59,560 bases of DNA from Aureimonas psammosilenae. GTDB taxonomy: Bacteria; Pseudomonadota; Alphaproteobacteria; Rhizobiales; Rhizobiaceae. The notes under the pieces were generated by a model. It saw nothing but the letters and a program-made list of their open reading frames with translations, was not told the origin of the DNA and ran no database searches. Location of the stretch: the NCBI RefSeq assembly GCF_009176975.1, contig NZ_WEZG01000017.1, forward strand, positions 1 through 59,560, in the 5' to 3' direction. This document shows, one piece after another, positions 16,996-25,992 of this stretch (the first letter of the stretch is position 1; each line of letters opens with the position of its first letter). Both the position numbers and the translations under genes were made by a program.

Positions 16996-17985
16996 TCAGT
17001 AGGCGTTGGTGACTTCGGTCGAAGCGTTTGACTTGTCGTAGAAGGCGTCGATGTTCTTGACCCAGGGCTCGATCGTCTCGCCGGCCGCGTAGCGGTTCAG
17101 GGTCTCGAAGGCTTTGGGGCCGAAGCGCGGGTTGCACTCGACGACGGCGGCGATCTTGCCGTCCACGACCGCCTGTACAGCTTCCTTGCCGCCGTCGATC
17201 GACAGCACCATGATGTCCTTGCCCGGCACCTTGCCGGCCGCCTCGATCGCAGCGATGGCGCCCATCGCCATCTCGTCGTTGTGGGCATAGACAACGTCGG
17301 CGTCCGGGTGCGCCTGAAGCAGTGCCTCGGCCACCTGTCGGCCCTTGTCGCGTGCGAAGTCGCCGGACTGGGAGGCGACGACCGTGAAGTTGGCCTTGCC
17401 GGCCAGGCCGTCCTCGAAGCCCTTCTTGCGGTCGTTGGCCGGCGAGGAGCCGGTGGTGCCTTCAAGCTGGATGATCTTGGCGCCGTCCGGCTTTTCCTTG
17501 GCGAGGAACTCGGCGACGCGCCGTCCTTCGTCCACGAAATCCGAGCCGATGAAAGTCACGTAGTCGCGACCTGCCTTGGCAAGCGCGGGATCGACGTTGC
17601 GGTCGAGCAGAATCACCGGAATGCCGGCGCGGGCGGCGGCGCGCACGGCTGGGATCAGCGGCTTCTCCTCGCGCGGGGCGAGGAAGATGAGATCGACGCC
17701 CTGCGCGATCATGGAATTGACGTCGGCGACCTGCTTGGCGGCCGAGCCGGCGGCATCGGTGTAGACGAGCTGGTGGCCGAGCTTCTTAGCCTCGTCCTGC
17801 ATGCTCTGCGTCTGGGCGATGCGCCAGGGATTGTTGCTCTCGGTCTGGGCGAAGCCGACCTTGTAGCTGTCCTTCTTTTCGAGCTTCGGCAGCTCTTGCG
17901 CGCCGGCCGGCAGCGAGGCGGCCAGCGACATGGCGGCAAACAGCGTGGATGCCAGAAGCACGGCACGGCGTGTCGGTGCGAACAT
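16996..17985 (-). CDS. ytfQ: Periplasmic sugar-binding protein, YtfQ-like
   Basis: A 329-residue type-I periplasmic binding protein. A signal peptide with basic TRR and a hydrophobic core probably ends after AGA at residue 29. The mature protein opens YKVGFAQTESNNPWRIAQT, and VYAHNDEMAMGAIAAIEAAG with KVPGKDIMVLSIDG matches E. coli YtfQ closely. VILLDRNVDP and QLEGTTGSSPANDRKKGFED are further family-typical parts. YtfQ binds galactofuranose; the true ligand here could be another furanose such as L-arabinofuranose, or a pentose. First gene of the operon, divergent from LacI. Confidence 0.83.
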   Translation of the reverse strand: MFAPTRRAVLLASTLFAAMSLAASLPAGAQELPKLEKKDSYKVGFAQTESNNPWRIAQTQSMQDEAKKLGHQLVYTDAAGSAAKQVADVNSMIAQGVDLIFLAPREEKPLIPAVRAAARAGIPVILLDRNVDPALAKAGRDYVTFIGSDFVDEGRRVAEFLAKEKPDGAKIIQLEGTTGSSPANDRKKGFEDGLAGKANFTVVASQSGDFARDKGRQVAEALLQAHPDADVVYAHNDEMAMGAIAAIEAAGKVPGKDIMVLSIDGGKEAVQAVVDGKIAAVVECNPRFGPKAFETLNRYAAGETIEPWVKNIDAFYDKSNASTEVTNAY

Positions 17986-18046
17986 ATGATTCCTCCCCAG
18001 GAAGGACGACCGCTTGGGATCTCCCGCCGTCCGAGGACAAAGAACG

Positions 18047-18063
18047 TGATAATAATATTATCA
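18047..18063. promoter_or_regulatory. LacI-type operator of the sugar operon
   Basis: TGATAATA, one base, TATTATCA: perfect 8-bp arms in the divergent gap between the SBP gene and the LacI gene. A second, weaker GTTGATAAAATTAG stretch follows on the minus strand near 18070-18085. The symmetry suits a LacI-family dimer. Confidence 0.7.
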
Positions 18064-18169
18064 GTCAATAACTAATTTTATCAACTAACCAACGATATGG
18101 TTTTTGACGCAAGGTCTGACACAAGGGGATGGTGTGCCGAGCCGCTTTGGCCGGACGAAGGAGACGGAC

Positions 18170-19267
18170 GTGCAGAGAGGACCGGATGAAGGGCGCATCC
18201 GGCGGGCCGAGGGCGTCAAGGCTCCCGAGCGGCGCCCGACGATGATCGAGGTTGCTCGGCTCGCTGGCGTCTCGCAATCCAGCGTCTCCATGGTGCTCAA
18301 CCGCATGGAGGGTGCGCGGATCACGGATGCCACGCGCCAACGTGTCGAGGAGGCGGCCCGAACGCTCGGCTACGAACTGCCCGGGCGCAGTCGACTGCGC
18401 CATCGCGACTTGGAGCGGCGAACGATTGCCTATCTCGTCGATGAGATCTCGACGAGCCCGCACCCGGTGATCAATCTCGACGGCGCACGCGATGCCGGCT
18501 GGGAACAGGGCTATCTCGTCAGCGCCCACGTGACACGATCTGATCCGGCCTTGGAAGCTACGACGCTGGCGGCGATCCTCGCAGACCCGTCTGTTCTAGG
18601 CATCGTCTATTCCACGATCTTCACGCGCAAGATCACCCCGCCGGACGCCCTGCGCACCCTGCCGAGCGTGCTTCTCAATTGCTACGAGGAGGAGCGTTCG
18701 CTCACTGCCGTCCTGCCGGCCGAAGTCGTCGGCGGCTTCAACGCGACGACGCATCTGACACAACTCGGCCATCGCCGGATCGGCTTCATCAATGGCGAGC
18801 CCTGGATGGATGCGGCCGTCGACCGGCTCGCCGGCTATCGCCAAGGTCTCGCAACCTCGGATCTCCCCTTCGACGAGAGCTTGGTGCTGCACGGCGACTG
18901 GTATCCAACGACCGGGTACCGGCACGCCAAAGATCTATTGACGCGCGCCGACCGGCCCACCGCCCTTTTCTGCGCTAGCGACCAGATGGCGGTAGGCGCG
19001 CTGGAAGCGGCGGCGGAACTCGGCCTCAGGGTGCCCGACGACGTGTCGATCCTCGGCTACGACAACCAGGAGCTCGCGCGCTACACCAACCCGCCGTTGT
19101 CCACCGTGGTTCTCCCGAACTATGAGATGGGCCGGCGCGCCGTGGAAACCCTGATCCGCCTTGCCAATGCCACCAAACCGGCTCGCCCACACCTGATCAA
19201 AATCGACGGCCCTTTGGTCGCACGTAATACAACGGGTCATCGCGCAGCGGCGGCTTTGAAGAGATGA
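18170..19267 (+). CDS. LacI-family repressor of the YtfQRT-YjfF-like operon
   Basis: A 365-residue regulator. The helix-turn-helix is RPTMIEVARLAGVSQSSVSMVL and the hinge helix ATRQRVEEAARTLGY (quoted in part). A type-I PBP-like effector domain follows, with LILGY-like motifs such as VSILGYDNQELARYTNPPLSTV. I prefer GTG 18170, which has a GAAGGAGA ribosome site six bases upstream; TTG 18104 and GTG 18134 are alternatives. The ~25-residue basic leader is longer than in E. coli LacI. It is divergent from the transporter operon with a clear operator between them. Confidence 0.88.
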   Translation: MQRGPDEGRIRRAEGVKAPERRPTMIEVARLAGVSQSSVSMVLNRMEGARITDATRQRVEEAARTLGYELPGRSRLRHRDLERRTIAYLVDEISTSPHPVINLDGARDAGWEQGYLVSAHVTRSDPALEATTLAAILADPSVLGIVYSTIFTRKITPPDALRTLPSVLLNCYEEERSLTAVLPAEVVGGFNATTHLTQLGHRRIGFINGEPWMDAAVDRLAGYRQGLATSDLPFDESLVLHGDWYPTTGYRHAKDLLTRADRPTALFCASDQMAVGALEAAAELGLRVPDDVSILGYDNQELARYTNPPLSTVVLPNYEMGRRAVETLIRLANATKPARPHLIKIDGPLVARNTTGHRAAAALKR

Positions 19268-19300
19268 GCGATCTCAGGAAGACCGTCCGCTTTCGGCCCC
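19247..19300 (+). repeat. Dispersed ~55-bp repeat, copy D (overlapping the LacI 3' end)
   Basis: Core GACCGTCCGCTTTC followed by GGCCCC. The left arm, GGCGGCTTTG, falls inside the LacI stop-codon region, so this copy overlaps the gene's 3' end. Confidence 0.5.
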
Positions 19301-19377
19301 CTTGATACCCTTTCGAGATATGATCGCCAGCGCCCCTTCCATATCGAATTTCATGGGCCGCTGACTTCCAAGTTTCG

Positions 19378-21156
19378 TCAGAACTCTGCCCAATCTTCTG
19401 TTGTCTCGACGGGCACATAGGATTCGCCAACTGCGACCAGACGCGCAGAAACTGACGAAGGCTTCTTGTAAGGCTTGTGATGCCTCTCGGAGCCGATCTT
19501 CTGTCCGGGGTTATGTCCGGCCCGAAGTGTAAACTGCCCTGCCATTCGTGCGAGTTCATCGGTCTCGTTGAGAAGGGACTGCGCGGCGGCCGTGGTCTCT
19601 TCTACCATGGCAGCGTTCTGCTGGGTTGTCTTGTCCATCTGGTCGGCAGCGACCGCGACTTCACGAAGGCTGATCGACTCCTCCCTGGCTGAACGTGCCA
19701 TCTCGGTGATGATCGCCGACACTTCTCCGATCTGCGAAATGATCTGTTTCAGACTCTCTCCCGACGCCGAAACATGCGTCACACCGTTCGATACCTGGAA
19801 GGTGGATGCAGAGATGAGGTCCTTGATCTCCTTGGCCGCTTCGGCAGATCGCTGGGCTAGTCCGCGCACTTCGAGTGCAACAACGGCAAAACCGCGACCT
19901 GCCTCTCCGGCACGAGCTGCCTCAATGCCGGCGTTCAAGGCCAGCAGGTTCGTTTGAAAGGCAATTTCGTCGATGACGCCGATGATGCGATTGATTTGAT
20001 CCGATGACCGCTCGATTTGTGTCATCGCCTCAATCGCTTGGCTAACAACAGCACCGCCTTTCTCGGCTTCCCTTCGCGCGACCACCGCTGCGTTTACGGC
20101 ATTATCTGCCCGTTGCGCCGTCGCATCGACGGCTTCGGTGACGTGGGAAAGGGCGGCAACTGTTTCTTCGAGGGAAGCTGCCTGTTGCTCGGTCCGATGC
20201 GAGAGATCGCCGGCGGCCGTCGTGATCTCGCCAAGCCCCGCACGCATGGTGCCAACCGCACCGATGATCGCTCCCATCGTGTCTTCCAAGCGCTCAACAG
20301 AAGTGTTGAAGCTTTCGCGCAGTGGCTCCAGGGCAGCAATGAACGGCTCGTCAAGGCGCTGCTTGAGATCGCCATCGGCAAGCTGGCTCAGAGACTTACC
20401 GAGCCTATCGACGGCGGCAACGCGAAGGGAAACGTCCGTTGCGAACTTGATGACCTTCACGACCCGTCCATCAGCATCGAAGATGGGATTGTAGGAGGCC
20501 TGAATGTGAACTTGGCGTCCGTTCTTGCCGATCCGGCGAAACTCGTCGGAAAAGAACTCGCCCGCCCGTAGGCGGCTCCAGAACTCAGCATAGCTTGCCG
20601 TTTGCGCCTCGCTCGGCTCCACGAATATGCGATGATGACGGCCTTGGATCTCGTCGAGCTGGTAGCCGAGAGCGGAAAGAAAGTTCTCGTTGGCGATCTG
20701 GATCGTGCCATCGGGTTCGAACTCGATTATGGCCTGCGCTCGCGACATGGCGTCGATCTTTCCGATCGCTTCCACCGCAAGGCGCTTGGCCACGGAGATG
20801 TCGGCGGCGATCTTGACGATCTTCTGAACTCTCCCGCCAGAAACGACAGGGCTGTAGGACGCCTGCAGCCAGACCTCATGCCCGGCTTTCGCTAAACGCT
20901 TGAACTCTCCCGTCACGAACTCGCCGCGCTGCAACTGCTGCCAAAACAAGGCATAGGCCGGTGATGTCGCATCGGCCAATGTTGCGAACATACGGTGGTG
21001 CTGACCGACGATGTCGCTCGGCTCGTAGCCCATGATGCGGCAGAAGTTCTCGTTGGCTGAGAGGATTTTGCCGGTTGGATCGAACTCGATGATGGCAAGA
21101 GACTTCGAGAAGGCCGCCAACACGGCCGAAGCGCCGCCATTCATGAAACCGAGCAT
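19378..21156 (-). CDS. Soluble chemoreceptor with two PAS domains and a CheR-tethering tail
   Basis: A 592-residue methyl-accepting chemotaxis protein. Two PAS domains are visible, at about residues 14-125 ([27 protein letters not shown], in part: [19 protein letters not shown]) and 135-245 ([19 protein letters not shown]). The signalling domain has the hairpin tip [19 protein letters not shown] and [20 protein letters not shown]. No membrane segment is present, so it is cytoplasmic. The C-terminus is EDWAEF: the last five residues, DWAEF, fit the x-W-x-x-F pentapeptide that tethers CheR. ATG 21156 has AGGA eight bases upstream. PAS domains in such receptors often sense redox or oxygen. Confidence 0.9.
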   Translation of the reverse strand: MLGFMNGGASAVLAAFSKSLAIIEFDPTGKILSANENFCRIMGYEPSDIVGQHHRMFATLADATSPAYALFWQQLQRGEFVTGEFKRLAKAGHEVWLQASYSPVVSGGRVQKIVKIAADISVAKRLAVEAIGKIDAMSRAQAIIEFEPDGTIQIANENFLSALGYQLDEIQGRHHRIFVEPSEAQTASYAEFWSRLRAGEFFSDEFRRIGKNGRQVHIQASYNPIFDADGRVVKVIKFATDVSLRVAAVDRLGKSLSQLADGDLKQRLDEPFIAALEPLRESFNTSVERLEDTMGAIIGAVGTMRAGLGEITTAAGDLSHRTEQQAASLEETVAALSHVTEAVDATAQRADNAVNAAVVARREAEKGGAVVSQAIEAMTQIERSSDQINRIIGVIDEIAFQTNLLALNAGIEAARAGEAGRGFAVVALEVRGLAQRSAEAAKEIKDLISASTFQVSNGVTHVSASGESLKQIISQIGEVSAIITEMARSAREESISLREVAVAADQMDKTTQQNAAMVEETTAAAQSLLNETDELARMAGQFTLRAGHNPGQKIGSERHHKPYKKPSSVSARLVAVGESYVPVETTEDWAEF

Positions 21157-22066
21157 GCCATCTTTCCTGCTTGAAACGAGATACAACATGAGATGCAGGC
21201 GCGGGAATGTAAGCGCTCAGTGGTCGTTATGAAGATCTACCCTTCATAGGAGATTAACATGTGGGGGGCATTCGTTGGTGTACTTGCATGCGTGAAGAGT
21301 TTCAGCGCACAATTCTCGCCATGAGCGTAATCAAAATTACTGAAAGCGTTTCATCTAGCGATATTAATCGAGATTATCATACGTACGCTCGAGTTGTATT
21401 CGAAGTGTGAGAGCGAGCTTCGTGATCAATACGGGAAAAGAAGCGAGAACTGCCTCACTCTAAAAAATGTATCGAATGACCTTGACGGACCGAAAACGTG
21501 ACTAAGGGTTCAGTCGCTTGGAGATTGGCGGTCGATTCTTAAACTGGGCCCTTGTGCAAAGTTGCCGTCACGGCCACACCTCGGACCCTGCCTGTTAGCG
21601 CTCATTGAGACTCGGCAGGATCGAAGATTACTCAGCTCGGATCGACCAACTATCGATCCAATATACACCCACTAGTGGTATCTTTTGCGGGATATGACTT
21701 TATTCCCTGAATGACACGAGCGGTCCCTGTGGAGTAGATCCGCTTCTTCACTAATGGCAGAAAACCAACTTTCTGCTTCCAGTTCCATGCGGCTGTCCGG
21801 ACGTAGAGTTCGGTAAACAGACAAGGGTGAGTTGTCGATGATCGTTCGGCGCTTCCTTGACTAATCCTTGAGCTTTTTTGTTCGTATTGATGAACATAGG
21901 CTTTTTCGACGGAAAGCGGATCCCAACGTGCGACTGCCCCGACTTCTCCTAGTGTTCGAGATTACTGTTTGTCGAGAACATCAGTCCTGCCGTTGATTTC
22001 ATTCTTTCCATCCCAGCACGATGCTTCCTTAACATCGTTGCGCTACGCCTCAGTCGGGAGGTGGTG
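21157..22066. other. Long non-coding gap between MCP and histidine kinase genes
   Basis: About 900 bp with no supportable gene on either strand and clearly lower GC than its surroundings. It carries the MCP leader on the left and the histidine-kinase promoter on the right. I find no tRNA, IS end or member of the repeat family here. T-rich runs such as GAGCTTTTTTG at about 21871 could be relics of a terminator. It may be the scar of a lost gene. Confidence 0.5.
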
Positions 22067-23893
22067 ATGCGTATAGTCACAAAAACCAATCTTGCCCTCG
22101 TTGGCGTCGTCGCCGTATCGGCCTTCCTGAACTTCGCGGTTCTCGAATGGACAATCATGCCGCGCTTTTTCGACATCGAGAAACAGGCGGCGGCGCGTAA
22201 TCAGAGCCGCGCTCTGGAAGCCATCGAGATGCAGGAAGATCAGGTCGCCGCGTCCTCCCGCGACTACGCCTTCTGGGACGACAGCTACTCGTTCATGCGC
22301 GACGAAGTGCCGGACTACGAGGACAAAAATGTCAGCGCCGAATCCCTGAAGGCGTTGAATGTCAATTTCTTCCTCGCGATCGACGCGGCCGGCCGCGTCA
22401 AGCTCGACAAGGGTTTCGACTATTCCGGTGAAGAGCCCGCCGAAGTTCGCCTTCTGGACGAGGACGAGCTTCCGAGCGAGCATCCGTTCCGCAGCCTCGA
22501 ACCCGTCCCGCAGTCGCGGCAAGGTCTCATGCGAACGCCTCAAGGCATCGTCGCGGTCGGCTATGGGCCGGTCCTGACGACGCAGCGAACGGGTCCGACC
22601 ATGGGAACGCTGGCCTTCGGCAAGGTGCTCGACATGGACGCCTTGCGGCAGGCGACGAAGGTCGACTTCGACCTCTTGTCCGTCGACGTCAAAGCTTCGG
22701 CCGCGAGCGGGGTGATCGAAAGCGCTGACACCATTGAAATCCGTACCGTTCTGGAAGGTGTGGACGGCAAGCCGCTCGTGGTACTTTCCTCGAAGACCGA
22801 TCGGCTGATCTCGTCGGCCGGCCATCGTGCGATCTGGGTCGCCATGTCTCTGTTGGCGATCGGCGGTGCGCTGTTGATTGTCACTCTCGGTTTTCTTTTG
22901 CGTCGCATCGTTATTGCGCGTGTGGAGGCCATGCGGAGCCATCTGGTGACAGTGGCATCGACTGGCAGCCTCGCCCTGATCCCACCCGACGATCACGGCG
23001 ACGAGTTAAGCGACACGGTTGCGTCCTTCAACCGCATGGCGGCGCAGCTCGCCGACCTGCGCGAGGCCCTGCGTCGCCAGGACTACCACCACGGCGCCGC
23101 TGACCAGGCTGCCGGCATCCTGCACAACGTGCGCAATGCAGTCAGCCCGATCAGCACGATCGCCTGGGATCTGATGCGCGACGAAGACGCGCCCTGGAAG
23201 CAGAACCTCGCGAAGGCCGTGGAGCAACTGGGTGATCCCGCCCTTGCGCCGGAGCGCGCGAGCAAACTGAACCAGTTCGTTGCCTTGTCGGTTGCGAAAC
23301 TTCTCGACGAGGGCACCAAGCGAAAAGGGAACCTCGAGTCGCTCGGCGCGATGGTGCGCCATGTCGACCGGATCCTGAAGGACGAGGACGCGGTCTCCCA
23401 GGGCGAGCGCGCTCTGGAGACGATCGATCTCGTTTCCTGCACGGCCGCTGCGATCGCCATCCTGCAGAACAAACCCGGCATCACGTTCACGACCGACCTC
23501 GTCGCTGGAACGAGCGTCATCGGCCACAAGGTCGCGCTGGAACAAGTGCTGGCAAATCTCTTCGTGAACGCCGCCGAGGCGGTGAGCGCGAACGGTTCGG
23601 CTGGCGCGATCTCCTTGTCGATGCACGAAACGCAGCACAACGGCGCGCCGGCACTCGACATCCGCCTCCGCGACACCGGGGACGGCATTCCATCGGATCA
23701 TCTCGAACGGATCTTCGAGAAGGGCTTCTCTACCAGACGTAAGCGATCAAGCGGTCTCGGCCTTCACTGGTGCGCGAACGCGGTGAACGCGATGAAAGGT
23801 CGGCTCTACGCGGAAAGCGCCGGGACCGGGCGCGGTGCAACGCTGCATTTAGTGCTGCCCGTCGCCGTCGCGCAGTTGAAGGAGGCGGCATGA
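22067..23893 (+). CDS. Membrane sensor histidine kinase with CHASE4 and HAMP
   Basis: A 608-residue inner-membrane kinase. TM1 lies near residues 8-28. A periplasmic domain with FWDDSYSFMRDEVPDYEDKN fits CHASE4. TM2 is about 255-277, and a HAMP linker follows. The phospho-acceptor is His353 in AGILHNVRNAVSPIST, an NtrB-type DHp. The ATPase domain has the N box VLANLFVNAAEAVSANG, G1 DTGDGIPSDHL, F-box IFEKGFSTRRKR and SSGLGLHWC. Start ATG 22067 is five bases after GGGAGG, with GTG codons at 22061 and 22064 as alternatives. The stop overlaps the start of the response regulator, so the pair is translationally coupled. Signal unknown. Confidence 0.88.
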   Translation: MRIVTKTNLALVGVVAVSAFLNFAVLEWTIMPRFFDIEKQAAARNQSRALEAIEMQEDQVAASSRDYAFWDDSYSFMRDEVPDYEDKNVSAESLKALNVNFFLAIDAAGRVKLDKGFDYSGEEPAEVRLLDEDELPSEHPFRSLEPVPQSRQGLMRTPQGIVAVGYGPVLTTQRTGPTMGTLAFGKVLDMDALRQATKVDFDLLSVDVKASAASGVIESADTIEIRTVLEGVDGKPLVVLSSKTDRLISSAGHRAIWVAMSLLAIGGALLIVTLGFLLRRIVIARVEAMRSHLVTVASTGSLALIPPDDHGDELSDTVASFNRMAAQLADLREALRRQDYHHGAADQAAGILHNVRNAVSPISTIAWDLMRDEDAPWKQNLAKAVEQLGDPALAPERASKLNQFVALSVAKLLDEGTKRKGNLESLGAMVRHVDRILKDEDAVSQGERALETIDLVSCTAAAIAILQNKPGITFTTDLVAGTSVIGHKVALEQVLANLFVNAAEAVSANGSAGAISLSMHETQHNGAPALDIRLRDTGDGIPSDHLERIFEKGFSTRRKRSSGLGLHWCANAVNAMKGRLYAESAGTGRGATLHLVLPVAVAQLKEAA

Positions 23894-25767
23894 CGACGGG
23901 CGAAAGACCGCGGCGCGTTCTGGTCGCCGATGACGATACGCTGGTCCTTGAGGCCTATCGCCGGGTCCTTGATGGCCTGACCGCATCGGCGGCATCGGAT
24001 GCATCGGACTTCGATGCCCTGTCGGCCGAATTGTTCGGGGAGGAAACGGCCTCAGACCCCGGCGATGCACTACTCGCCGGCATCACCTATTGCCGGCAGG
24101 GCCTCGACGCGATCGGCAAGGTTGAGGAAGCCTTCGCGGAGGGCCAGCCCTTCGCGATCGTGTTCCTTGACATGCGGATGCCGCCGGGCATTGACGGCCT
24201 GGAAACCGCCCGGCGCATTCGCCGGATCGATCCGGACGTGAACATCGTCATTGTCACCGGTTATTCGGATCACAAGCCCGCCGAAATCACAGCGGCCGTG
24301 GGGAAGCCGGAGCGTTTGTTCTATCTTCTGAAGCCGTTCGATGGGGATGAACTCCAGCAGTTGGCGACCGCGCTAGCGAAACGCTGGTCCGCGGATATCG
24401 GCATGGCGGCGGAACTGGCGAAGCGCGTCGCCGAACTCGAAGCGTTGAACGCAAGATTAAAGACGAGTGAGGCAGAAGCCCAAGCTGCAGCGCGCACCGA
24501 CGCGCTGACAGGCCTATTGAACCGCACTGGACTTGGGGAGCAGTTCCGGATCGAGGCTGATCGTGCGCACGAGAACGGCAGGCGGCTCGCCGTGTTGTAT
24601 CTCGATCTCGACCGCTTCAAGGACGTCAACGATTCTCTCGGTCATGACGTCGGCGACGAACTGATCCGCGAGTTCGCTCGCCGGATCCGGACGGCAACTG
24701 GCGAGGACGGATTTGCAGCGCGCCTTGGAGGTGATGAATTCGCCGTAATCTCGACGGTGCCCTCGGCCGCAGCAGAGCTGGGACGGCGCCTGCTTGAGGC
24801 TTGCTTGGTCCCCTACGTCATTGGAAATCAGGTTGTTCAGACGGGCGTCTCCATCGGTATCGCCCGTGCCGATGCCGAACAGCAGAACTTGATCGAAACC
24901 ATGCGACGCGCCGATATCGCCCTCTACGCCGCCAAGGCGGCCGGGCGTGGCGTCATGTTTGAGTTCGACTCGTCGATGGAGCGCGATATTCTCGGCACGC
25001 AGCGTTTGGCTAGCGACCTTGCAAAGGCGATCACCAACGATGAACTCATGCTTCACTATCAGCCGCTCGTCTGTTCTGAAGGCTTGCCGATCACTGGCGT
25101 TGAGGCTTTGCTGCGCTGGACGCATCCGACGCGCGGGCTAATTCCGCCGCTCGCTTTTATCGATGTTGCCGAAAAGACTGACCTCATCCACAAGCTTGGG
25201 GACTGGGTCTTGCGACGAGCCTTCGCCGATTCCAAACGCTGGCCGGATATTATCACGGCGGTGAACTTGTCCCCCGTCCAATTCAAGAAACCTGGGTTCG
25301 TTGATCGTTTGGTGGCGCTCGCGACCGCGAGCGGTGTTGACCCTCGCATGATCGAACTGGAGATTACGGAAACGGTCCTTATCGCTGACATGGCAGACGC
25401 CGCAGGTAAGATTCGCCAGTTGAGGGAAGCTGGTTTCCGGATCGCGCTCGACGACTTCGGCAACGGCTATGCCGGTCTCGGCTATCTGAACCAGATCCAG
25501 TTCGACAAACTCAAGATCGATCGTTCCTTTATTGAGAACCTTCGAGCCAAAAGCGGTGCCGACGAGGTTATTCGCTCCATCGTTGGGCTCGCAAAGTCCT
25601 TCAGCCTGTCGATCACGGCCGAAGGTGTCGAGCATCTGGAGCAACAGCTGTTTCTGCAACAAGCTGGCTGCTCACATATGCAGGGTTTCTTGTTCGGCCG
25701 TCCCATGCAGGCCGACGATCTCGTGCGCTTTCGCTACACCACACTCACTGCACAGGCGAGCGGATGA
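23890..25767 (+). CDS. Response regulator with REC-GGDEF-EAL
   Basis: A 625-residue two-component c-di-GMP enzyme. REC: acidic DDD at the start, phospho-acceptor Asp94 in FLDMRMPPG, Thr in IVIVTGYSD, and Lys in YLLKPFDG; it has an insertion between the early strands. The GGDEF motif is intact at residues 280-284 (RLGGDEFAV), but the I-site RxxD is replaced by GEDG, so product inhibition should be lost. EAL is intact at 405-407 (GVEALLRW), with ELEITETVL, ALDDFGNGYAGL, and ITAEGVE, so phosphodiesterase activity is expected. The direction of net activity is not predictable. It overlaps the kinase gene by four bases, and phosphorylation by it is very likely. Confidence 0.93.
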   Translation: MTTGERPRRVLVADDDTLVLEAYRRVLDGLTASAASDASDFDALSAELFGEETASDPGDALLAGITYCRQGLDAIGKVEEAFAEGQPFAIVFLDMRMPPGIDGLETARRIRRIDPDVNIVIVTGYSDHKPAEITAAVGKPERLFYLLKPFDGDELQQLATALAKRWSADIGMAAELAKRVAELEALNARLKTSEAEAQAAARTDALTGLLNRTGLGEQFRIEADRAHENGRRLAVLYLDLDRFKDVNDSLGHDVGDELIREFARRIRTATGEDGFAARLGGDEFAVISTVPSAAAELGRRLLEACLVPYVIGNQVVQTGVSIGIARADAEQQNLIETMRRADIALYAAKAAGRGVMFEFDSSMERDILGTQRLASDLAKAITNDELMLHYQPLVCSEGLPITGVEALLRWTHPTRGLIPPLAFIDVAEKTDLIHKLGDWVLRRAFADSKRWPDIITAVNLSPVQFKKPGFVDRLVALATASGVDPRMIELEITETVLIADMADAAGKIRQLREAGFRIALDDFGNGYAGLGYLNQIQFDKLKIDRSFIENLRAKSGADEVIRSIVGLAKSFSLSITAEGVEHLEQQLFLQQAGCSHMQGFLFGRPMQADDLVRFRYTTLTAQASG

Positions 25768-25845
25768 AATTCAACGGAAGACGCTGAGAATCAATGCCTG
25801 ATGTCAGTTTCTATGGATCCAAGCGGTAGAGTTGGGTTATTCGCG

Positions 25846-25901
25846 GAATGGCTGCTTTCCTTGCTTCCTTTTCCCGAAACGGACCGTCCGCTTTCGGCCC
25901 G
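25846..25901 (+). repeat. Dispersed ~55-bp repeat, copy E
   Basis: Left arm GAATGGCTGCTTTC, spacer, core GAAACGGACCGTCCGCTTTC followed by GGCCCG. CGGAC-C-GTCCG is perfectly self-complementary. It lies between the convergent ends of the response regulator and the aldo/keto reductase. Confidence 0.8.
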
Positions 25902-25992
25902 AAGCGTAGGGTATAGATCCGCCCCTGAGCTAATTATTAGTGCGTCGTGGCTTTGATAAAACCAACGGTGCCGGACGATCGCTCGCCCCTCA

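Noticed and set aside
18104-18169. TTG 18104 as the LacI start
   Set aside because: No ribosome site is seen; GTG 18170 has GAAGGAGA at the correct spacing.
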